A stretch of DNA of 64,000 nt from PALSA-1353 sp036267155 (lineage in GTDB: Bacteria > Planctomycetota > Phycisphaerae > Tepidisphaerales > Tepidisphaeraceae), in contig DATAWP010000018.1 of NCBI GenBank assembly GCA_036267155.1, positions 37,616-101,615 of the forward strand, in the 5' to 3' direction. The notes beneath the pieces were generated by a model, which worked only from the letters and a program-made list of their open reading frames with translations, was not told the DNA's origin and did not search any database. Positions 1 to 8,768 of the stretch are shown one piece after another (the stretch's first letter is position 1; each line of letters begins with the position of its first letter). The translations under genes and the position numbers were made by a program.

Positions 1-353
1 CCCTTCATGGCGAATTCGGTCACGTAACGGTCGAGCGGCGTCGCCGGCTCGATGGCCTCAAGAATGACCGCATCTCCGATTTCGCCGCTAAGTCTGAATC
101 CGATGAGTTGCGCCACCGCGTGCGGCGCCGGCACGCGGGTCCGCTGCAGCGCTTGCAGCCTGGAAAATTCCCGCCGCGCCGCGCTGCCGCGCAACAATCG
201 CTTCAGTCGCGATCCCCGCCGGGGATAGAATTTCAGATAATATCCCCGCCCCTCGAAAACGAATTTCCACACCTGCCGATAGCCGCGGTCCTTCACCAGC
301 GTGCCATGTTGCGGCAGATCGCGCAAAAAATTTTCCAGCGCCTGAGGCGACAC
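1..353 (-). CDS. WaaP/Kdo-kinase-like protein kinase, 5' part only (runs off the left edge)
   Basis: About 117 residues of the N-terminal part can be read; the rest lies beyond base 1. The frame contains WKFVFEGRGYYLKFYPRRG, whose YLK lysine looks like the invariant beta-3 Lys of the lipopolysaccharide core kinase (WaaP/RfaP, Kdo kinase) fold. It is followed by an REFSRL helix with a candidate alpha-C Glu and by VPAPHAVAQLIG, the usual path to the hinge. Such proteins phosphorylate core sugars or act as atypical protein kinases; the substrate here is unknown. The start is uncertain. I took GTG at 353, but the same frame is open beyond 480. An ATG at 378 with AAGG upstream opens a different frame that stops after four codons, so a frameshift or a non-ATG start is possible. 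Family assignment is moderately sure. Confidence 0.6.
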   Translation of the reverse strand, partial: MSPQALENFLRDLPQHGTLVKDRGYRQVWKFVFEGRGYYLKFYPRRGSRLKRLLRGSAARREFSRLQALQRTRVPAPHAVAQLIGFRLSGEIGDAVILEAIEPATPLDRYVTEFAMK

Positions 354-482
354 GTTACGGAATTTATAAGCGTACCATAGTATTTTGTCTTGCCTTGGCC
401 GGTTCGGCCGCAAAACGAAGGGGGACGCGATACCCCAACAAGAGGGTGGTGGTCGCCGTCGATTATGGTTTGGAAAACGCGG

Positions 483-1487
483 TCAGAGCGTCCGCCGACG
501 TGTTCGCCGATTCAGCAAGACGAAGGGTGCAACGAACAGAATGGAAAAACTCGCCGGCTCCGGGACCACGAGCCAGATCGACCAATCGTCTTCCGTGGGG
601 CTGACGGCCACGACATCCGCAAATACGCCGAAGTACCCGTGCTCCGAGCCGGGTGCATCGGCTCCGCCGACGTCCTGCTCATCCGAATAATTCAATTCAA
701 AATCGGTGAAGTAGTCGCCGGGATGGGTGGTGTCGAGGTCGATCTGCCAAGCCGGGCTGGCGGAAGGATCATCGGGCGCAAGATCCGTGAACGGTTGGAG
801 GGTGATCGAGATTTCCGGGTCGCCGATGGCGGTGATGCTGTCCAGATCCAACTCGTCGGTCGGGGTGCCGACCGGCGGGTCGTCGATCATCTGCGGCGAT
901 GCCGCCGAAGCCATCTCGCCCCCGCCCGTGGCGCCGAATGCGTACGGGTCGGCCACGAGATTCTCCGCTGCCGGGGGTTGCGGCTGAGTAGCGAGCGGAA
1001 CCACGCCGCCGGCTGCTGAATAGAACCCCAGCACTCCACGCTGAAGAACCTGAACCGATCCCGATTGTGTAATCTGGGCTTGCGAGACGGTATCGGTTGT
1101 AATCACATTCAGTTGATTGTTTCCAAGCGGCGCGTTGGTTGTGTTGTAAACGAAATTCTGCGCGGCATAGCTGGCGCCGGCGTCGGCCGCCTTGGCGCCG
1201 GTTAACGTGTTGGAGTTTCCAATGGGGGTGGTGACGTAGACACTGTAATCTAAAGTATCGGAGCCCGCCGGAGCCACGTTATAAATGAATGCGGTAATCG
1301 GATCCTGGAAGCCCTGAATGACCTTCGCGTACTGAATCTGCGACGACACCTGCAACTGTTCCGTGCCGGCATAAGCTCCTCCCCAGCCCGCCAACACGAT
1401 CAGAGTTACGCCGGCTGCCAGTTCAGCCGCTTTAATCCCCGATCTCGAATTGCGACGATGCACTGTCCCGAATTGCCATCTCAACAT
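483..1487 (-). CDS. PEP-CTERM sorting domain protein, secreted
   Basis: The 334-aa protein has an N-terminal hydrophobic segment at about residues 20-40 ending in AYA, which looks like a signal peptide. The C-terminus has a VPEP motif, a hydrophobic stretch and a basic RRTRRR tail: the tripartite PEP-CTERM signal recognised by exosortase, which anchors or releases proteins at the envelope. The middle is rich in Thr, Ser, Asn and Asp with no catalytic motif I recognise. The first third (YSVYVTTPIGNSN and surroundings) could be a beta-sandwich. It is monocistronic, read away from the MFS gene, with a candidate promoter in the AT-rich gap upstream. PEP-CTERM substrates are common in Planctomycetota and other exopolysaccharide makers; the exosortase itself is not in this window. 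Confidence 0.8.
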   Translation of the reverse strand: MLRWQFGTVHRRNSRSGIKAAELAAGVTLIVLAGWGGAYAGTEQLQVSSQIQYAKVIQGFQDPITAFIYNVAPAGSDTLDYSVYVTTPIGNSNTLTGAKAADAGASYAAQNFVYNTTNAPLGNNQLNVITTDTVSQAQITQSGSVQVLQRGVLGFYSAAGGVVPLATQPQPPAAENLVADPYAFGATGGGEMASAASPQMIDDPPVGTPTDELDLDSITAIGDPEISITLQPFTDLAPDDPSASPAWQIDLDTTHPGDYFTDFELNYSDEQDVGGADAPGSEHGYFGVFADVVAVSPTEDDWSIWLVVPEPASFSILFVAPFVLLNRRTRRRTL

Positions 1488-1604
1488 GACGGCCTCTCAA
1501 AAAGCGGCGCGCAACCGATGAGTTCAACGGCATCGTAGTGATACGGCTCTCAGGGGGCAATCAAAATCAGACAAAATAGACAATGCCTGCAAATGTAGTT
1601 TGGC

Positions 1605-1633
1605 TGATTATTTCAGTATATTTAAATTGTAAA
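1605..1633 (-). promoter_or_regulatory. Candidate sigma-70-type promoter for the PEP-CTERM gene
   Basis: On the minus strand TTTACA, 17 bases, then TAATCA, in an AT-rich patch within otherwise GC-rich DNA, about 120 bases upstream of the PEP-CTERM start at 1487. The rest of the 1488-1787 gap holds no gene I can support. Confidence 0.35.
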
Positions 1634-1787
1634 TCACCAAAAATAAGCATCTTATGAATAAATAAAACCAACCAGACTCGGCATCGTGTGTTGTCGTATT
1701 TGATGGGCCATATGACGCATTATATGGAGCGGCATCGAGTCGACGGCTCATGTCTTAATCAGCGATATAAGAGCGGCCAGGCGTCTG

Positions 1788-3137
1788 TCACGATTCCACC
1801 TGCTGCGGCGTATCGGCAATCTGCAATCCCTCGGCAATCTCGGGTAAAATCCCGCGCTGAACGTAAATCGGCCTGATATGTTTGCGGAGGTTCGGCAAAA
1901 TCGCCCAGAACCGAATCGATCCCAGCAGGCAAACACCCGACATCAGCAACAGCGTTCGCGTCGCTCCCACAAATGGATCGTGCGAAAGATGCGAAGCCAA
2001 TGCTCCGGCGATCAGTACGCCAAACGGCGTCATCCCCATAAACGACATCGCGAAGAAGCTCATCACCCGGCCGCGTTTGTCGTCGTCCACCATGGTTTGC
2101 AGGATCGTGTTCGTCGCCGCAAAACTGATGATCATGCTCCAGCCCGCGAACGGAAGGATGATCAGCGACAGCGCCAATCGGTTGGAAACCGCAAATGCCG
2201 CGATCGCCAGGGCGTAAATCAACGAGGCCAGCGCGATCAGCCGTCCGAGGCCAAGCACCGTTTTACGCGAAGCAAGGCGGATAGCCCCGAGCAACGCCCC
2301 GAGTCCGGACGCCGCGCCGAGGAATCCGTACACCAGATCGCCGCGTTCCGCTCCGCCGAAATGCAGGCCAAACAGCGGCATCAGCACCATGGCCGCCGGC
2401 ACGCCCGAAAGGCTGAAAATCGCCAGGAGCATCAGCAGTTCGCGCGCCGGCGGGAAACCGGCTACGTATCGCAATCCCTCGGAAAACTCGCGAAATATGG
2501 ATTTCTGCTGGCGGGCCGCTCGCGGTTGGATTCGCATCGCCAGCAGCGCCGCGATGATCGCTACGTAGCTGAATCCGTCCAGCAGAAAGCACCATCCCAT
2601 CCCGACCCAGTGGATGAGCAATCCCGCCGCCGCCGGTCCGATCAGCCGGGCGCTGTGTACCATCGTGGAATTCAGCGCGATGGCGTTGGCCAAGTCCTGC
2701 CGGTCCGTCACCATCTCCACCAGAAACGCCTGCCGACCGGGAATGTCGAACGCATTGATCAGTCCCTGAAAAAGCGCCAGCCCAATCGCGATCGGCAGGT
2801 TGATTCGGTGCATCAGGGCCAGCGCCGCCAGCACGAAAGACTGAAGCATCGACAGCGTCTGCGTTCCCACCAGGAGCTTCTGCCGGTTAATCCGGTCCAC
2901 CCAGACTCCGGCGATCGGCCCCAGAACGAACAGCGGAATCTGCGACGCGAACAGCACCAGGCTGATGAACATCGCCTTGCGATGCGGATCGGTGGTCAAC
3001 GTGCTGGCCAGCCAGCCCATCGCTGTGTTGGTGAGGAAAGTTCCGATGACGGAGACGAACTGGCCCCCGAAAAACAGACGGTAATTAGGATGCCGCAGCG
3101 CCCTGAAAACCTGCCAGCCATTATTACCGTCGCTCAT
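1788..3137 (-). CDS. MFS transporter (MFS_3 / EntS-like)
   Basis: This 449-aa polytopic membrane protein begins with FRALRHPNYRLFFGGQFVS, the N-terminal signature of the MFS_3 branch (enterobactin exporter EntS and macrolide efflux relatives). About 12 hydrophobic segments are visible. VWVDRINRQKLL after the second segment matches the MFS loop 2-3 motif (Asp-Arg plus basic residues). The length is normal for a 12-TM antiporter. The C-terminal tail of about 40 residues is polar and cytoplasmic. Substrate export by proton antiport is inferred from the family; nothing nearby names the substrate. It lies downstream of the 3207-4413 gene pair on the same strand, separated by a hairpin, so it is probably transcribed on its own. 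Confidence 0.85.
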   Translation of the reverse strand: MSDGNNGWQVFRALRHPNYRLFFGGQFVSVIGTFLTNTAMGWLASTLTTDPHRKAMFISLVLFASQIPLFVLGPIAGVWVDRINRQKLLVGTQTLSMLQSFVLAALALMHRINLPIAIGLALFQGLINAFDIPGRQAFLVEMVTDRQDLANAIALNSTMVHSARLIGPAAAGLLIHWVGMGWCFLLDGFSYVAIIAALLAMRIQPRAARQQKSIFREFSEGLRYVAGFPPARELLMLLAIFSLSGVPAAMVLMPLFGLHFGGAERGDLVYGFLGAASGLGALLGAIRLASRKTVLGLGRLIALASLIYALAIAAFAVSNRLALSLIILPFAGWSMIISFAATNTILQTMVDDDKRGRVMSFFAMSFMGMTPFGVLIAGALASHLSHDPFVGATRTLLLMSGVCLLGSIRFWAILPNLRKHIRPIYVQRGILPEIAEGLQIADTPQQVES

Positions 3138-3158
3138 TTCAAGAATATTTTCATTTAG

Positions 3159-3180
3159 CCCGGCGTGAACACGCGCCGGG
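3159..3180 (-). terminator. GC-rich hairpin between MFS gene and upstream unit
   Basis: CCCGGCG and CGCCGGG pair around an 8-base loop, just after the stop of the 306-aa gene. On the minus strand it is followed by CTAAATGAAAA, so there is no real U-tract. It may be a weak or factor-assisted terminator. Confidence 0.4.
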
Positions 3181-3206
3181 TTGGTTCCCGCAAATCATGG
3201 TGGCAT

Positions 3207-4127
3207 TCAATGCGGACGCACCAGGTATTCCGTCACATACGCGTAGATCAGTGAAAAAATCCCCACGATGACGCTGGCCCACAGCGTGATTTTCAGGATT
3301 TTGATGCGGTTGGCGATTTCCTTGTCGCGCCACTCGGCCAGCCGCCGATCGATTTCATCGAGCTTGCGATCGATTCGCCCTTCGATTTCGTCCAGCTTCT
3401 GGTTGAGAAATTGATCGGCACTCTTCTTGATCCGATTGCTGATGCCGCCGAAAAGTCCGGATTCCTCGATTTCGTCTTTGATGGATGCCGGCCTCGCCGA
3501 GCCGGCAACGGCCGGATTCCCATCGCCGGCGTTCGGGTCGGGCAGGAACTGGTAGTCCGGCGCCGGATTGCTTTCGCCGACGATGGACGCCACCAGCCCC
3601 CCGAGGACAGCGCGCCGTTTGCGATTCATCCGGCTGAAAATTCCTTCCTGCCGTTTGAGCCGGCGGACCACCAGCGGCGTCGGGTCGCCTTCGGCGGTCT
3701 CCACGCCTCGCAATAGCGACAGCACGACCAAACCCCGATGCGACAGCCCACCGAATTTCATCGATCTGACCCGCGCGATTTCCTGCGCGATTTGTTCCTT
3801 GGTCGCGTTGATCGTCACGGGCCGGCGCCCCCAGCGCACCACGTCGAGCATCGCCTGACGATCCATCGCGGCGATCAGTTGCCGCCGTCCGTGAACCCCG
3901 GCGACCAAATCCTGCTGCGTCTTAAATCGCGTGGAATCCAACCCCAGGCTCTCGGCCAGATGCGCCAACTCATCCTTAGGCAACTCCGCAAGCTGCCGGC
4001 TGGGCGCCTGCCCGGCTATTGCCTGCCCAGCTATTGCCTGTGCGGCCACCGCCTCTCGCGGCGCCGACAGCACAATTTCCCGGCCCGCGCCGGCGCTGTT
4101 ATCGGGTTGTGACAGCTCTTGACCCAT
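3207..4127 (-). CDS. Membrane-anchored protein with Rho-N/SAP-like segments and a coiled coil, function unknown
   Basis: I do not recognise a named family for this 306-aa protein. Residues about 45-75 (LPKDELAHLAESLGLD) look like a Rho-N or SAP helix-extended-loop-helix segment, and about 88-115 (DRQAMLDVVRWGRRPV, then NATKEQIAQEI) like a second one. Residues about 220-275 are heptad-like and charged (LDEIEGRIDRKLDEIDRRL), suggesting a coiled coil. The last 35 residues hold one transmembrane helix with a short exposed tail. Near the N-terminus a 15-base tandem duplication encodes AIAGQ twice. The start overlaps the end of the upstream 104-aa membrane gene by 29 bases, implying translational coupling. 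An N-in, tail-anchored protein presenting nucleic-acid- or protein-binding modules to the cytoplasm is inference. Confidence 0.7.
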   Translation of the reverse strand: MGQELSQPDNSAGAGREIVLSAPREAVAAQAIAGQAIAGQAPSRQLAELPKDELAHLAESLGLDSTRFKTQQDLVAGVHGRRQLIAAMDRQAMLDVVRWGRRPVTINATKEQIAQEIARVRSMKFGGLSHRGLVVLSLLRGVETAEGDPTPLVVRRLKRQEGIFSRMNRKRRAVLGGLVASIVGESNPAPDYQFLPDPNAGDGNPAVAGSARPASIKDEIEESGLFGGISNRIKKSADQFLNQKLDEIEGRIDRKLDEIDRRLAEWRDKEIANRIKILKITLWASVIVGIFSLIYAYVTEYLVRPH

Positions 4128-4413
4128 CGGAATGAGGATAGGGGTCGATCCGCGCCACCAGTTGGTGCGCCCGGATCAGCAAAATCCAAACCACCGTCAG
4201 CAGAATGCAGATCAGCGTGTCGCCGCCGAACGTCTTGATCCGAAGCCGCAGACCCTGCAGCATGATATATCGCCGCATGAGCGAGACATATCGTTCCTGC
4301 CCGCCCAAATAGACATACCATCCGTACAACGATTGCGCCGTGACGACCGTGGCGTAAATCGTCACCACCGTTCCGAGTACCCACCGGAAAAAATCAAAGA
4401 AATCGACGTGCAT
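4099..4413 (-). CDS. Small membrane protein, partner of the 306-aa gene
   Basis: The 104-aa protein has two hydrophobic helices, about residues 8-32 (FFRWVLGTVVTIYATVVTA) and 64-84 (LICILLTVVWILLI), separated by a basic loop (RYVSLMRRYIMLQGLRLRIK). The tail is short and polar. No family is recognised. Its last 29 bases overlap the start of the 306-aa gene in another frame, so the two are almost certainly co-translated and may form a complex. The start at 4413 gives MHVDFFDFFRW directly before the first helix, which is plausible. Confidence 0.65.
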   Translation of the reverse strand: MHVDFFDFFRWVLGTVVTIYATVVTAQSLYGWYVYLGGQERYVSLMRRYIMLQGLRLRIKTFGGDTLICILLTVVWILLIRAHQLVARIDPYPHSDGSRAVTTR

Positions 4414-4448
4414 GTCTAACGCCGAACGAACTCAACCGGGTCTTCGTC

Positions 4449-5255
4449 TTATTCGCTAATTTCTTCCGCTTCGATCACTTTCCCGCCGAACAGGGCGGTG
4501 CCGATTCTGACCATCGTTGCGCCCTCGGCGATGGCCGGTTCAAAATCGTGGCTCATTCCCATGCTCAAATGTCGCAGGGCTGCGCCGCCGATCTTGTGCC
4601 ACTTCATTTCCTCGAAAATTTCCCTTGCCCGCGCGAACGTATGGCGGATTTTTTCCTCCGCCGCTTCCAGCGGCGCCATCGTCATCAGGCCGCCCATCTG
4701 CAAACCCGGCATGGAGTCGATCTGTTCCGCCAAATGCACGGCGGCCCCGACCGCCACGCCGAATTTGCTCGTCTCTTCGGACGTGTTGACCTGCAACAGC
4801 ACGGGAATCTTCCGCCCCAGCTTGGTCGCCTGAATGTCCAACTCCTCGGCCAGCCGCAGGCTATCGATGCAATGAATCATGTAAACCAGCGGCAGGGCGG
4901 CCTTGACCTTATTTCGCTGCAAGTGCCCGATCATGTGCCATCGCGGCCGCTGTGTCGGCGCTCCGTCGCCGTGCATCGCCCGCCGTTGAAGGTATTCGTT
5001 GAGCTGTCCCGCGCGCTGGGTCAGCACCTGCACCCGGCTTTCCCCCAGGTCAGCCACGCCAAGCTGAAGCACTTCCCGAATCTGCTCCGGCGCCGCCGTC
5101 TTGGTCACCGCGATGAGGGTAATCTCCCCCGGATCGCGCTTCGCCTTGACGGCCGCCGAAGCGATCCGATCTCTCACTTCATCCAATTTGTCCGCCAGCG
5201 GCGATCGCTTGGCCACTTTAAGGCTCCTTCCAAACGGAATCATACCGCGGCGCAT
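4449..5255 (-). CDS. yggS: YggS/PLPBP-family pyridoxal phosphate homeostasis protein
   Basis: This alanine-racemase-like single-domain TIM barrel binds PLP and buffers the intracellular PLP pool; no catalytic reaction is known for the family. Lys52 in LIAVTKTAAPEQI is the Schiff-base lysine. DLGESRVQ, WHMIGHLQRNK and LLQVNTSEETSKFG are the other conserved blocks, and LSMGMSHDFEPAIAEGATMVRIG closes the phosphate-binding end in two parts. At 268 aa it is longer than the usual 225-235 aa. The first 20 residues (RRGMIPFGRSLKVAKRSP) are probably not part of the fold, so the true start may lie downstream. A further insertion between the conserved blocks (LQRRAMHGDGAPTQRP, about residues 89-104) adds the rest. 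Confidence 0.92.
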   Translation of the reverse strand: MRRGMIPFGRSLKVAKRSPLADKLDEVRDRIASAAVKAKRDPGEITLIAVTKTAAPEQIREVLQLGVADLGESRVQVLTQRAGQLNEYLQRRAMHGDGAPTQRPRWHMIGHLQRNKVKAALPLVYMIHCIDSLRLAEELDIQATKLGRKIPVLLQVNTSEETSKFGVAVGAAVHLAEQIDSMPGLQMGGLMTMAPLEAAEEKIRHTFARAREIFEEMKWHKIGGAALRHLSMGMSHDFEPAIAEGATMVRIGTALFGGKVIEAEEISE

Positions 5256-5289
5256 CCGAAAGGTCGAAGCCGCGCGAGAATATGGATTA

Positions 5290-5379
5290 CGATTGCCAAT
5301 TGCCTATTGCCTATTGCCTATTGAAAGACCGCACACCCGCAGCCTTCCCTATTCCAATAGGCAATAGGCAATGGGCAGT
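5290..5379. repeat. Hairpin repeat made of iterated CCTATTGCC words (copy 1)
   Basis: The left arm iterates TGCCTATTGCC three times and the right arm carries the reverse complement (CAATAGGCAATAGGCAAT) after a 30-base spacer. It fills the gap between yggS and the next minus-strand gene. A second copy lies at 30572-30666. It is not CRISPR-like: units are 7-8 bases and there are no spacers. Confidence 0.85.
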
Positions 5380-5967
5380 CTATCCTTCAGGCGTATCAAG
5401 AAGTGACTGCAATCTATTTCGCAATTCCGGCAGGAAACGCGCGGGCCATGCGGCATCCACAAGCGCCACGTCAATCAAATCGCGGATATGAACCTTGTCC
5501 TTGTCGAGAAAGGCCGTCAACTTGATGCGCACGAGTGCATCGAGAGACAACACGCGAAAACGCTCGGCGGCCTCCGACTCGCTCACATCGGGATTCGACG
5601 CCGGCTCGTGCGGACGGACTTTTTCATTGGCGAAGACGATATGGACCGCATCCCTCGCGCTGGCGCCAGGTTCGTCCAGGAAAACCTCTATCCCCGCCGA
5701 ACGCCGGTGGACAAATCCTGCTCGCTCCATCGCTCGTTTGGCGGCATCCAGGTCGGTGCGGCGCAAAAGAATATCGACATGCCGCGTATTGCGCACCGCC
5801 GATTCATCTACGCGCGAAACCCATAGCGCCACGGCGTTGCCGCCGGCGACAGCATAAGGAATCTTTGCCGATTCCAACGCGTCTGCCGCACGCAGCAGCC
5901 GCTGCCGCACTTTCTCGACGGCGTTCACCATTCGCTCCAAAGAAAATGGGCCGGGTATAACGGTCAT
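5380..5967 (-). CDS. Nucleotidyltransferase-fold protein (AbiEii/DUF6036-like)
   Basis: The 195-aa protein has IPYAVAGGNAVALW at about residues 36-49, the GG-x-A-V nucleotidyltransferase motif, followed by TRHVDILLRRTDLDAAK, where the usual D-x-D is reduced to HVDI. Later RVLSLDALVRIKLTAFLDKDKVHIRDLIDV resembles the segment of this fold that precedes the C-terminal helix (read here in two halves around KLTAF). Members include type IV toxins such as AbiEii and many uncharacterised stand-alone proteins. With only one clear catalytic Asp this copy may be a non-catalytic or divergent version. It has no obvious partner: neighbours are the CTATTGCC repeat and, upstream on the same strand, an epimerase 17 bases away. 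Confidence 0.65.
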   Translation of the reverse strand: MTVIPGPFSLERMVNAVEKVRQRLLRAADALESAKIPYAVAGGNAVALWVSRVDESAVRNTRHVDILLRRTDLDAAKRAMERAGFVHRRSAGIEVFLDEPGASARDAVHIVFANEKVRPHEPASNPDVSESEAAERFRVLSLDALVRIKLTAFLDKDKVHIRDLIDVALVDAAWPARFLPELRNRLQSLLDTPEG

Positions 5968-5984
5968 GGACGTAACATATTATC

Positions 5985-6974
5985 TTACCCGCCCAGCGCC
6001 TCGCGATACCACTGCATCGTGGCGCCCAATCCCGTCGCGAAATCGACAATCGGTTCATATCCCAGCCTCCGTCGCGCCAAGCTCACATCGGCGACGGAAT
6101 GCTTCACATCCCCGGCCCGCTCGGCCGCGTAATTCGGTTTCAGATCATCCCGTTTGAGCCACTGAGCCATTCTGGCCGCCAGTTCATTGACGGTGATCCG
6201 CACGCCGCAGGCTACGTTGATGATCGCGCCGCCCTGCGGTTGCGATTGCTTTGCGGCCAGGAGATTCGCGTGCACGGCGTTGTCCACGTAGGTGAAATCC
6301 CGCGACTGCTCGCCGTCGCCGAAAATACTTGGCCGCTTGCCACCCAGCATTGCCTTGGCGAACGCGGCGATGACCGCGGCATAGGCGCTGTCCGCTCTCT
6401 GCCGCGGCCCGAAAATATTGAAATAGCGAAGACTCACCGTATCGATGCCGAACCCCGCGCTGTATGCCGCGGCCATCGCCTCGCCCGCCACTTTCGTCGC
6501 CGCATACGGGCTGCGCGGCGCGGTCGGCATGGCTTCGGTTTTCGGCAGCACTGGGCTGTCGCCGTAGGCGCTGCTGCTGGCCGCGAACATCACCCGCGGC
6601 ACGTTGCACTTTCGCGCAGCCTCCAGCACGTTCAGAGTCCCGGTCGAATTTACCAATTGATACCGCGCCGGTTGCTCAATACTTTGCGGCACCGATCCGA
6701 GCGCCGCCTGGTGAAAAACGAGTTGCCGGCCTTCGCAGCACGTCTGCAAAACCGAATCATCCAGGATTGACCCCAGAACGAAGTGGACATTCTTCGGCAA
6801 CGATTTCGGATCGCCCCCGGCGGAAAGATCGTCCAGCACAGTCACTGTCGCCCCCAATTCGTCGAGCGCGCCAGCCAAATGTGAACCGATGAACCCCGCT
6901 CCGCCGGTGACCAGAACCTCGCGTCCTTCGAACGCCGAGCCGTGCAGCCGCCGCCAGTCGGTGATCCGTGCCAT
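5985..6974 (-). CDS. NAD-dependent epimerase/dehydratase (UDP-glucose 4-epimerase-like, extended SDR)
   Basis: The 329-aa protein has the Rossmann motif TGGAGFIGSH at about residues 23-32, LDDLSAG for NAD binding and the catalytic Tyr157-x-x-x-Lys161 pair in SPYAATK, with a Ser block AASSSAYG at about 131-138. Sugar-nucleotide contacts are suggested by RYFNIFGPRQ and GDGEQSRDFTYVDN. Family members interconvert UDP-hexoses for surface glycans (WbpP/GalE-like); the exact substrate cannot be read here. It is divergently placed, 43 bases from a GT39-type glycosyltransferase, which supports an envelope polysaccharide role. Length is typical for the family. Confidence 0.88.
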   Translation of the reverse strand: MARITDWRRLHGSAFEGREVLVTGGAGFIGSHLAGALDELGATVTVLDDLSAGGDPKSLPKNVHFVLGSILDDSVLQTCCEGRQLVFHQAALGSVPQSIEQPARYQLVNSTGTLNVLEAARKCNVPRVMFAASSSAYGDSPVLPKTEAMPTAPRSPYAATKVAGEAMAAAYSAGFGIDTVSLRYFNIFGPRQRADSAYAAVIAAFAKAMLGGKRPSIFGDGEQSRDFTYVDNAVHANLLAAKQSQPQGGAIINVACGVRITVNELAARMAQWLKRDDLKPNYAAERAGDVKHSVADVSLARRRLGYEPIVDFATGLGATMQWYREALGG

Positions 6975-7017
6975 TTGTGCGGTTCGGAAGTATAGATGGA
7001 ACTTCCGATAAGTACAT

Positions 7018-8763
7018 GTGAAGCGAGGAACGTATTATATTCCCCCATCGAGCTACCGTTTGACCGCCGGCCCCCGTCAATTCTCTCGCCTGTATCCATG
7101 GCTCGCTCTGGCCGCGGGCGCGGTCATGGTTCTGCGGTTGGCCATTTCCGTCGGTGTCTTCAGCCCCGCGATCGACGAATCATCCCACATCGGAGCAGCC
7201 GTCTCGATGATTGAAGCCCATAAGCTGATCGCCCCCGGCTCGCATCCCCCGCTGGCCCGGCTCGTGGCGGCCGTTCCGCTTTGGCTCGACGGCGCTCGTC
7301 TTCCCCAATGCCGCGGACAAACCGCCGTCGGCACGGAAGACCTCGGCTACGCCTTGGGGACGGAGGTCCTCTTCCACAGCTCCAAGCCGTTTTCGACCCT
7401 CCTCATCCACGCGCGCCTGGCGATGCTCATTTTCCCGGCGATCGCGCTGTTTTATCTCTATCTCTTGGGCCGCCGGCTCCTCGGCCCGGCCGCGGCCATG
7501 GCGGCGGTCATTTTCTTCAGTGTCGATCCCACGCTGCTCGGCCACGGGTTTTGGATTGGAAACGACATGGCCGGCTGCGCCGGATTTCTGGCCGCGACTT
7601 ATCATGGCCTGCGATGGCTCGACCGGCCGACGTGGCCCAGCGCAGTGGTCGTGGGGCTGGCCTGCGGATTGGCCGTGGCTCTGAAATTTTCCTGCCTGCT
7701 TGTGATTCCCGCACTGGCGCTGCTCTGGCTCATCCGCAAAGGAATGTCCTGGCGGCGATTAGCCGTTCAATTGCCCGCAATTGTTGCGGTTGCATTTCTT
7801 GCACTGTGGGCCACCTATTTGTTCAACATCGGTCCTCTCAGCGACCAGGCCGGGCTCAATGCCGCCAGCCAGATTTCTTCCGACAATTCCGCGGCGCAAG
7901 CCATGCGCCGGCAATGGCAGCATATTCCCCGCTGGGTTCGCGAGACGCCCGTTCCCATGCCCAGCTTTTTTCTCGCCCTGGGCCGCCTGGCCGCCCACGA
8001 CCGATTCGGCCACGAGGCGTATCTTAATGGCCAGGTCTCGACCCATGGTTGGTGGTACTATTTTCCCGAACTCCTCGCGGTGAAAAGCACCCTCGGATTT
8101 CTGGCCGCATTGGCAATCGCGTCGCTGCTCGCACTAGTCCGCCGGCAATGGCGCGACTGGCCCACTTGCGCCATCCTCATACCAGCCGGCATTTTTCTCG
8201 CCGCCGCGATGGCCGGAAACATCGACATCGGCATTCGCTATATTCTCCCGGCCATCCCATTTCTGTATCTGTTCATCGCCGCGCAACTGGCCCGTCCGCG
8301 CTGGGGATGGCTTCTGGCCTGCCTCATCCTGTGCAGTGCTGTCGAAACGGCCGCCGTTCATCCGGATTATCTCAGCTTTTTCAACATCGCCGCCGGCGGG
8401 CCCTCGCGCGGCCAGCGATTCGCTCTGGACAGCAATCTCGACTGGAATCAGGACGTTTATCGTTTGGCCGACTGGATTCGCGCCCACGCCGCCGGCCGCC
8501 CATACGCCATCCGTCTCAGCGGCAGACGCAATAAACCGCTGCTCGCCGCGCTGGGCCTCGATCCCGAATCGCTTGACGCCTCTCCCCACGGCAAATTGCT
8601 TTTTATCAGCAAGAACGTCCGACTCATGTACGGCCAGCTTCCGTGGGTTTCCCGATATAAGGCAATCGCGCACGTCGGCTACTCGATTGATGTATATGAT
8701 CTCACGGGGCCGCCGGGACCCGACGAGCCCGATGATGTTCCACCGGCGGATGAGCCAAAGTGA
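7018..8763 (+). CDS. GT39/PMT-type membrane glycosyltransferase
   Basis: This 581-aa integral membrane protein has about 11-12 hydrophobic helices. Just after the first helix comes SPAIDESSHIGAAVSMIE: the acidic DE/H loop of dolichol- or polyprenyl-phosphate sugar transferases (PMT, ArnT) holding the catalytic Asp. SHPPLARLVAAVPLW and DLGYALGTEVLF follow as in ArnT-like proteins, and DIGIRYILPAIPFLY is a common later motif. It likely transfers a lipid-linked sugar to protein or lipid at the outer face of the cytoplasmic membrane. The start is GTG at 7018; an overlapping ATG at 7016 is followed at once by TGA. It shares four bases with, or sits adjacent to, the HAD gene behind it. Confidence 0.82.
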   Translation: MKRGTYYIPPSSYRLTAGPRQFSRLYPWLALAAGAVMVLRLAISVGVFSPAIDESSHIGAAVSMIEAHKLIAPGSHPPLARLVAAVPLWLDGARLPQCRGQTAVGTEDLGYALGTEVLFHSSKPFSTLLIHARLAMLIFPAIALFYLYLLGRRLLGPAAAMAAVIFFSVDPTLLGHGFWIGNDMAGCAGFLAATYHGLRWLDRPTWPSAVVVGLACGLAVALKFSCLLVIPALALLWLIRKGMSWRRLAVQLPAIVAVAFLALWATYLFNIGPLSDQAGLNAASQISSDNSAAQAMRRQWQHIPRWVRETPVPMPSFFLALGRLAAHDRFGHEAYLNGQVSTHGWWYYFPELLAVKSTLGFLAALAIASLLALVRRQWRDWPTCAILIPAGIFLAAAMAGNIDIGIRYILPAIPFLYLFIAAQLARPRWGWLLACLILCSAVETAAVHPDYLSFFNIAAGGPSRGQRFALDSNLDWNQDVYRLADWIRAHAAGRPYAIRLSGRRNKPLLAALGLDPESLDASPHGKLLFISKNVRLMYGQLPWVSRYKAIAHVGYSIDVYDLTGPPGPDEPDDVPPADEPK

Positions 8764-8768
8764 TTGCC

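Noticed and set aside
1878..3158. 426-codon open frame antisense to the MFS gene
   Set aside because: Arg/Gln/His-rich translation with no fold; the transporter on the other strand is unambiguous.
5290..5379. Possible CRISPR array
   Set aside because: Units are 7-8 bases, adjacent and inverted; no 25-40-base repeats with unique spacers and no cas genes.
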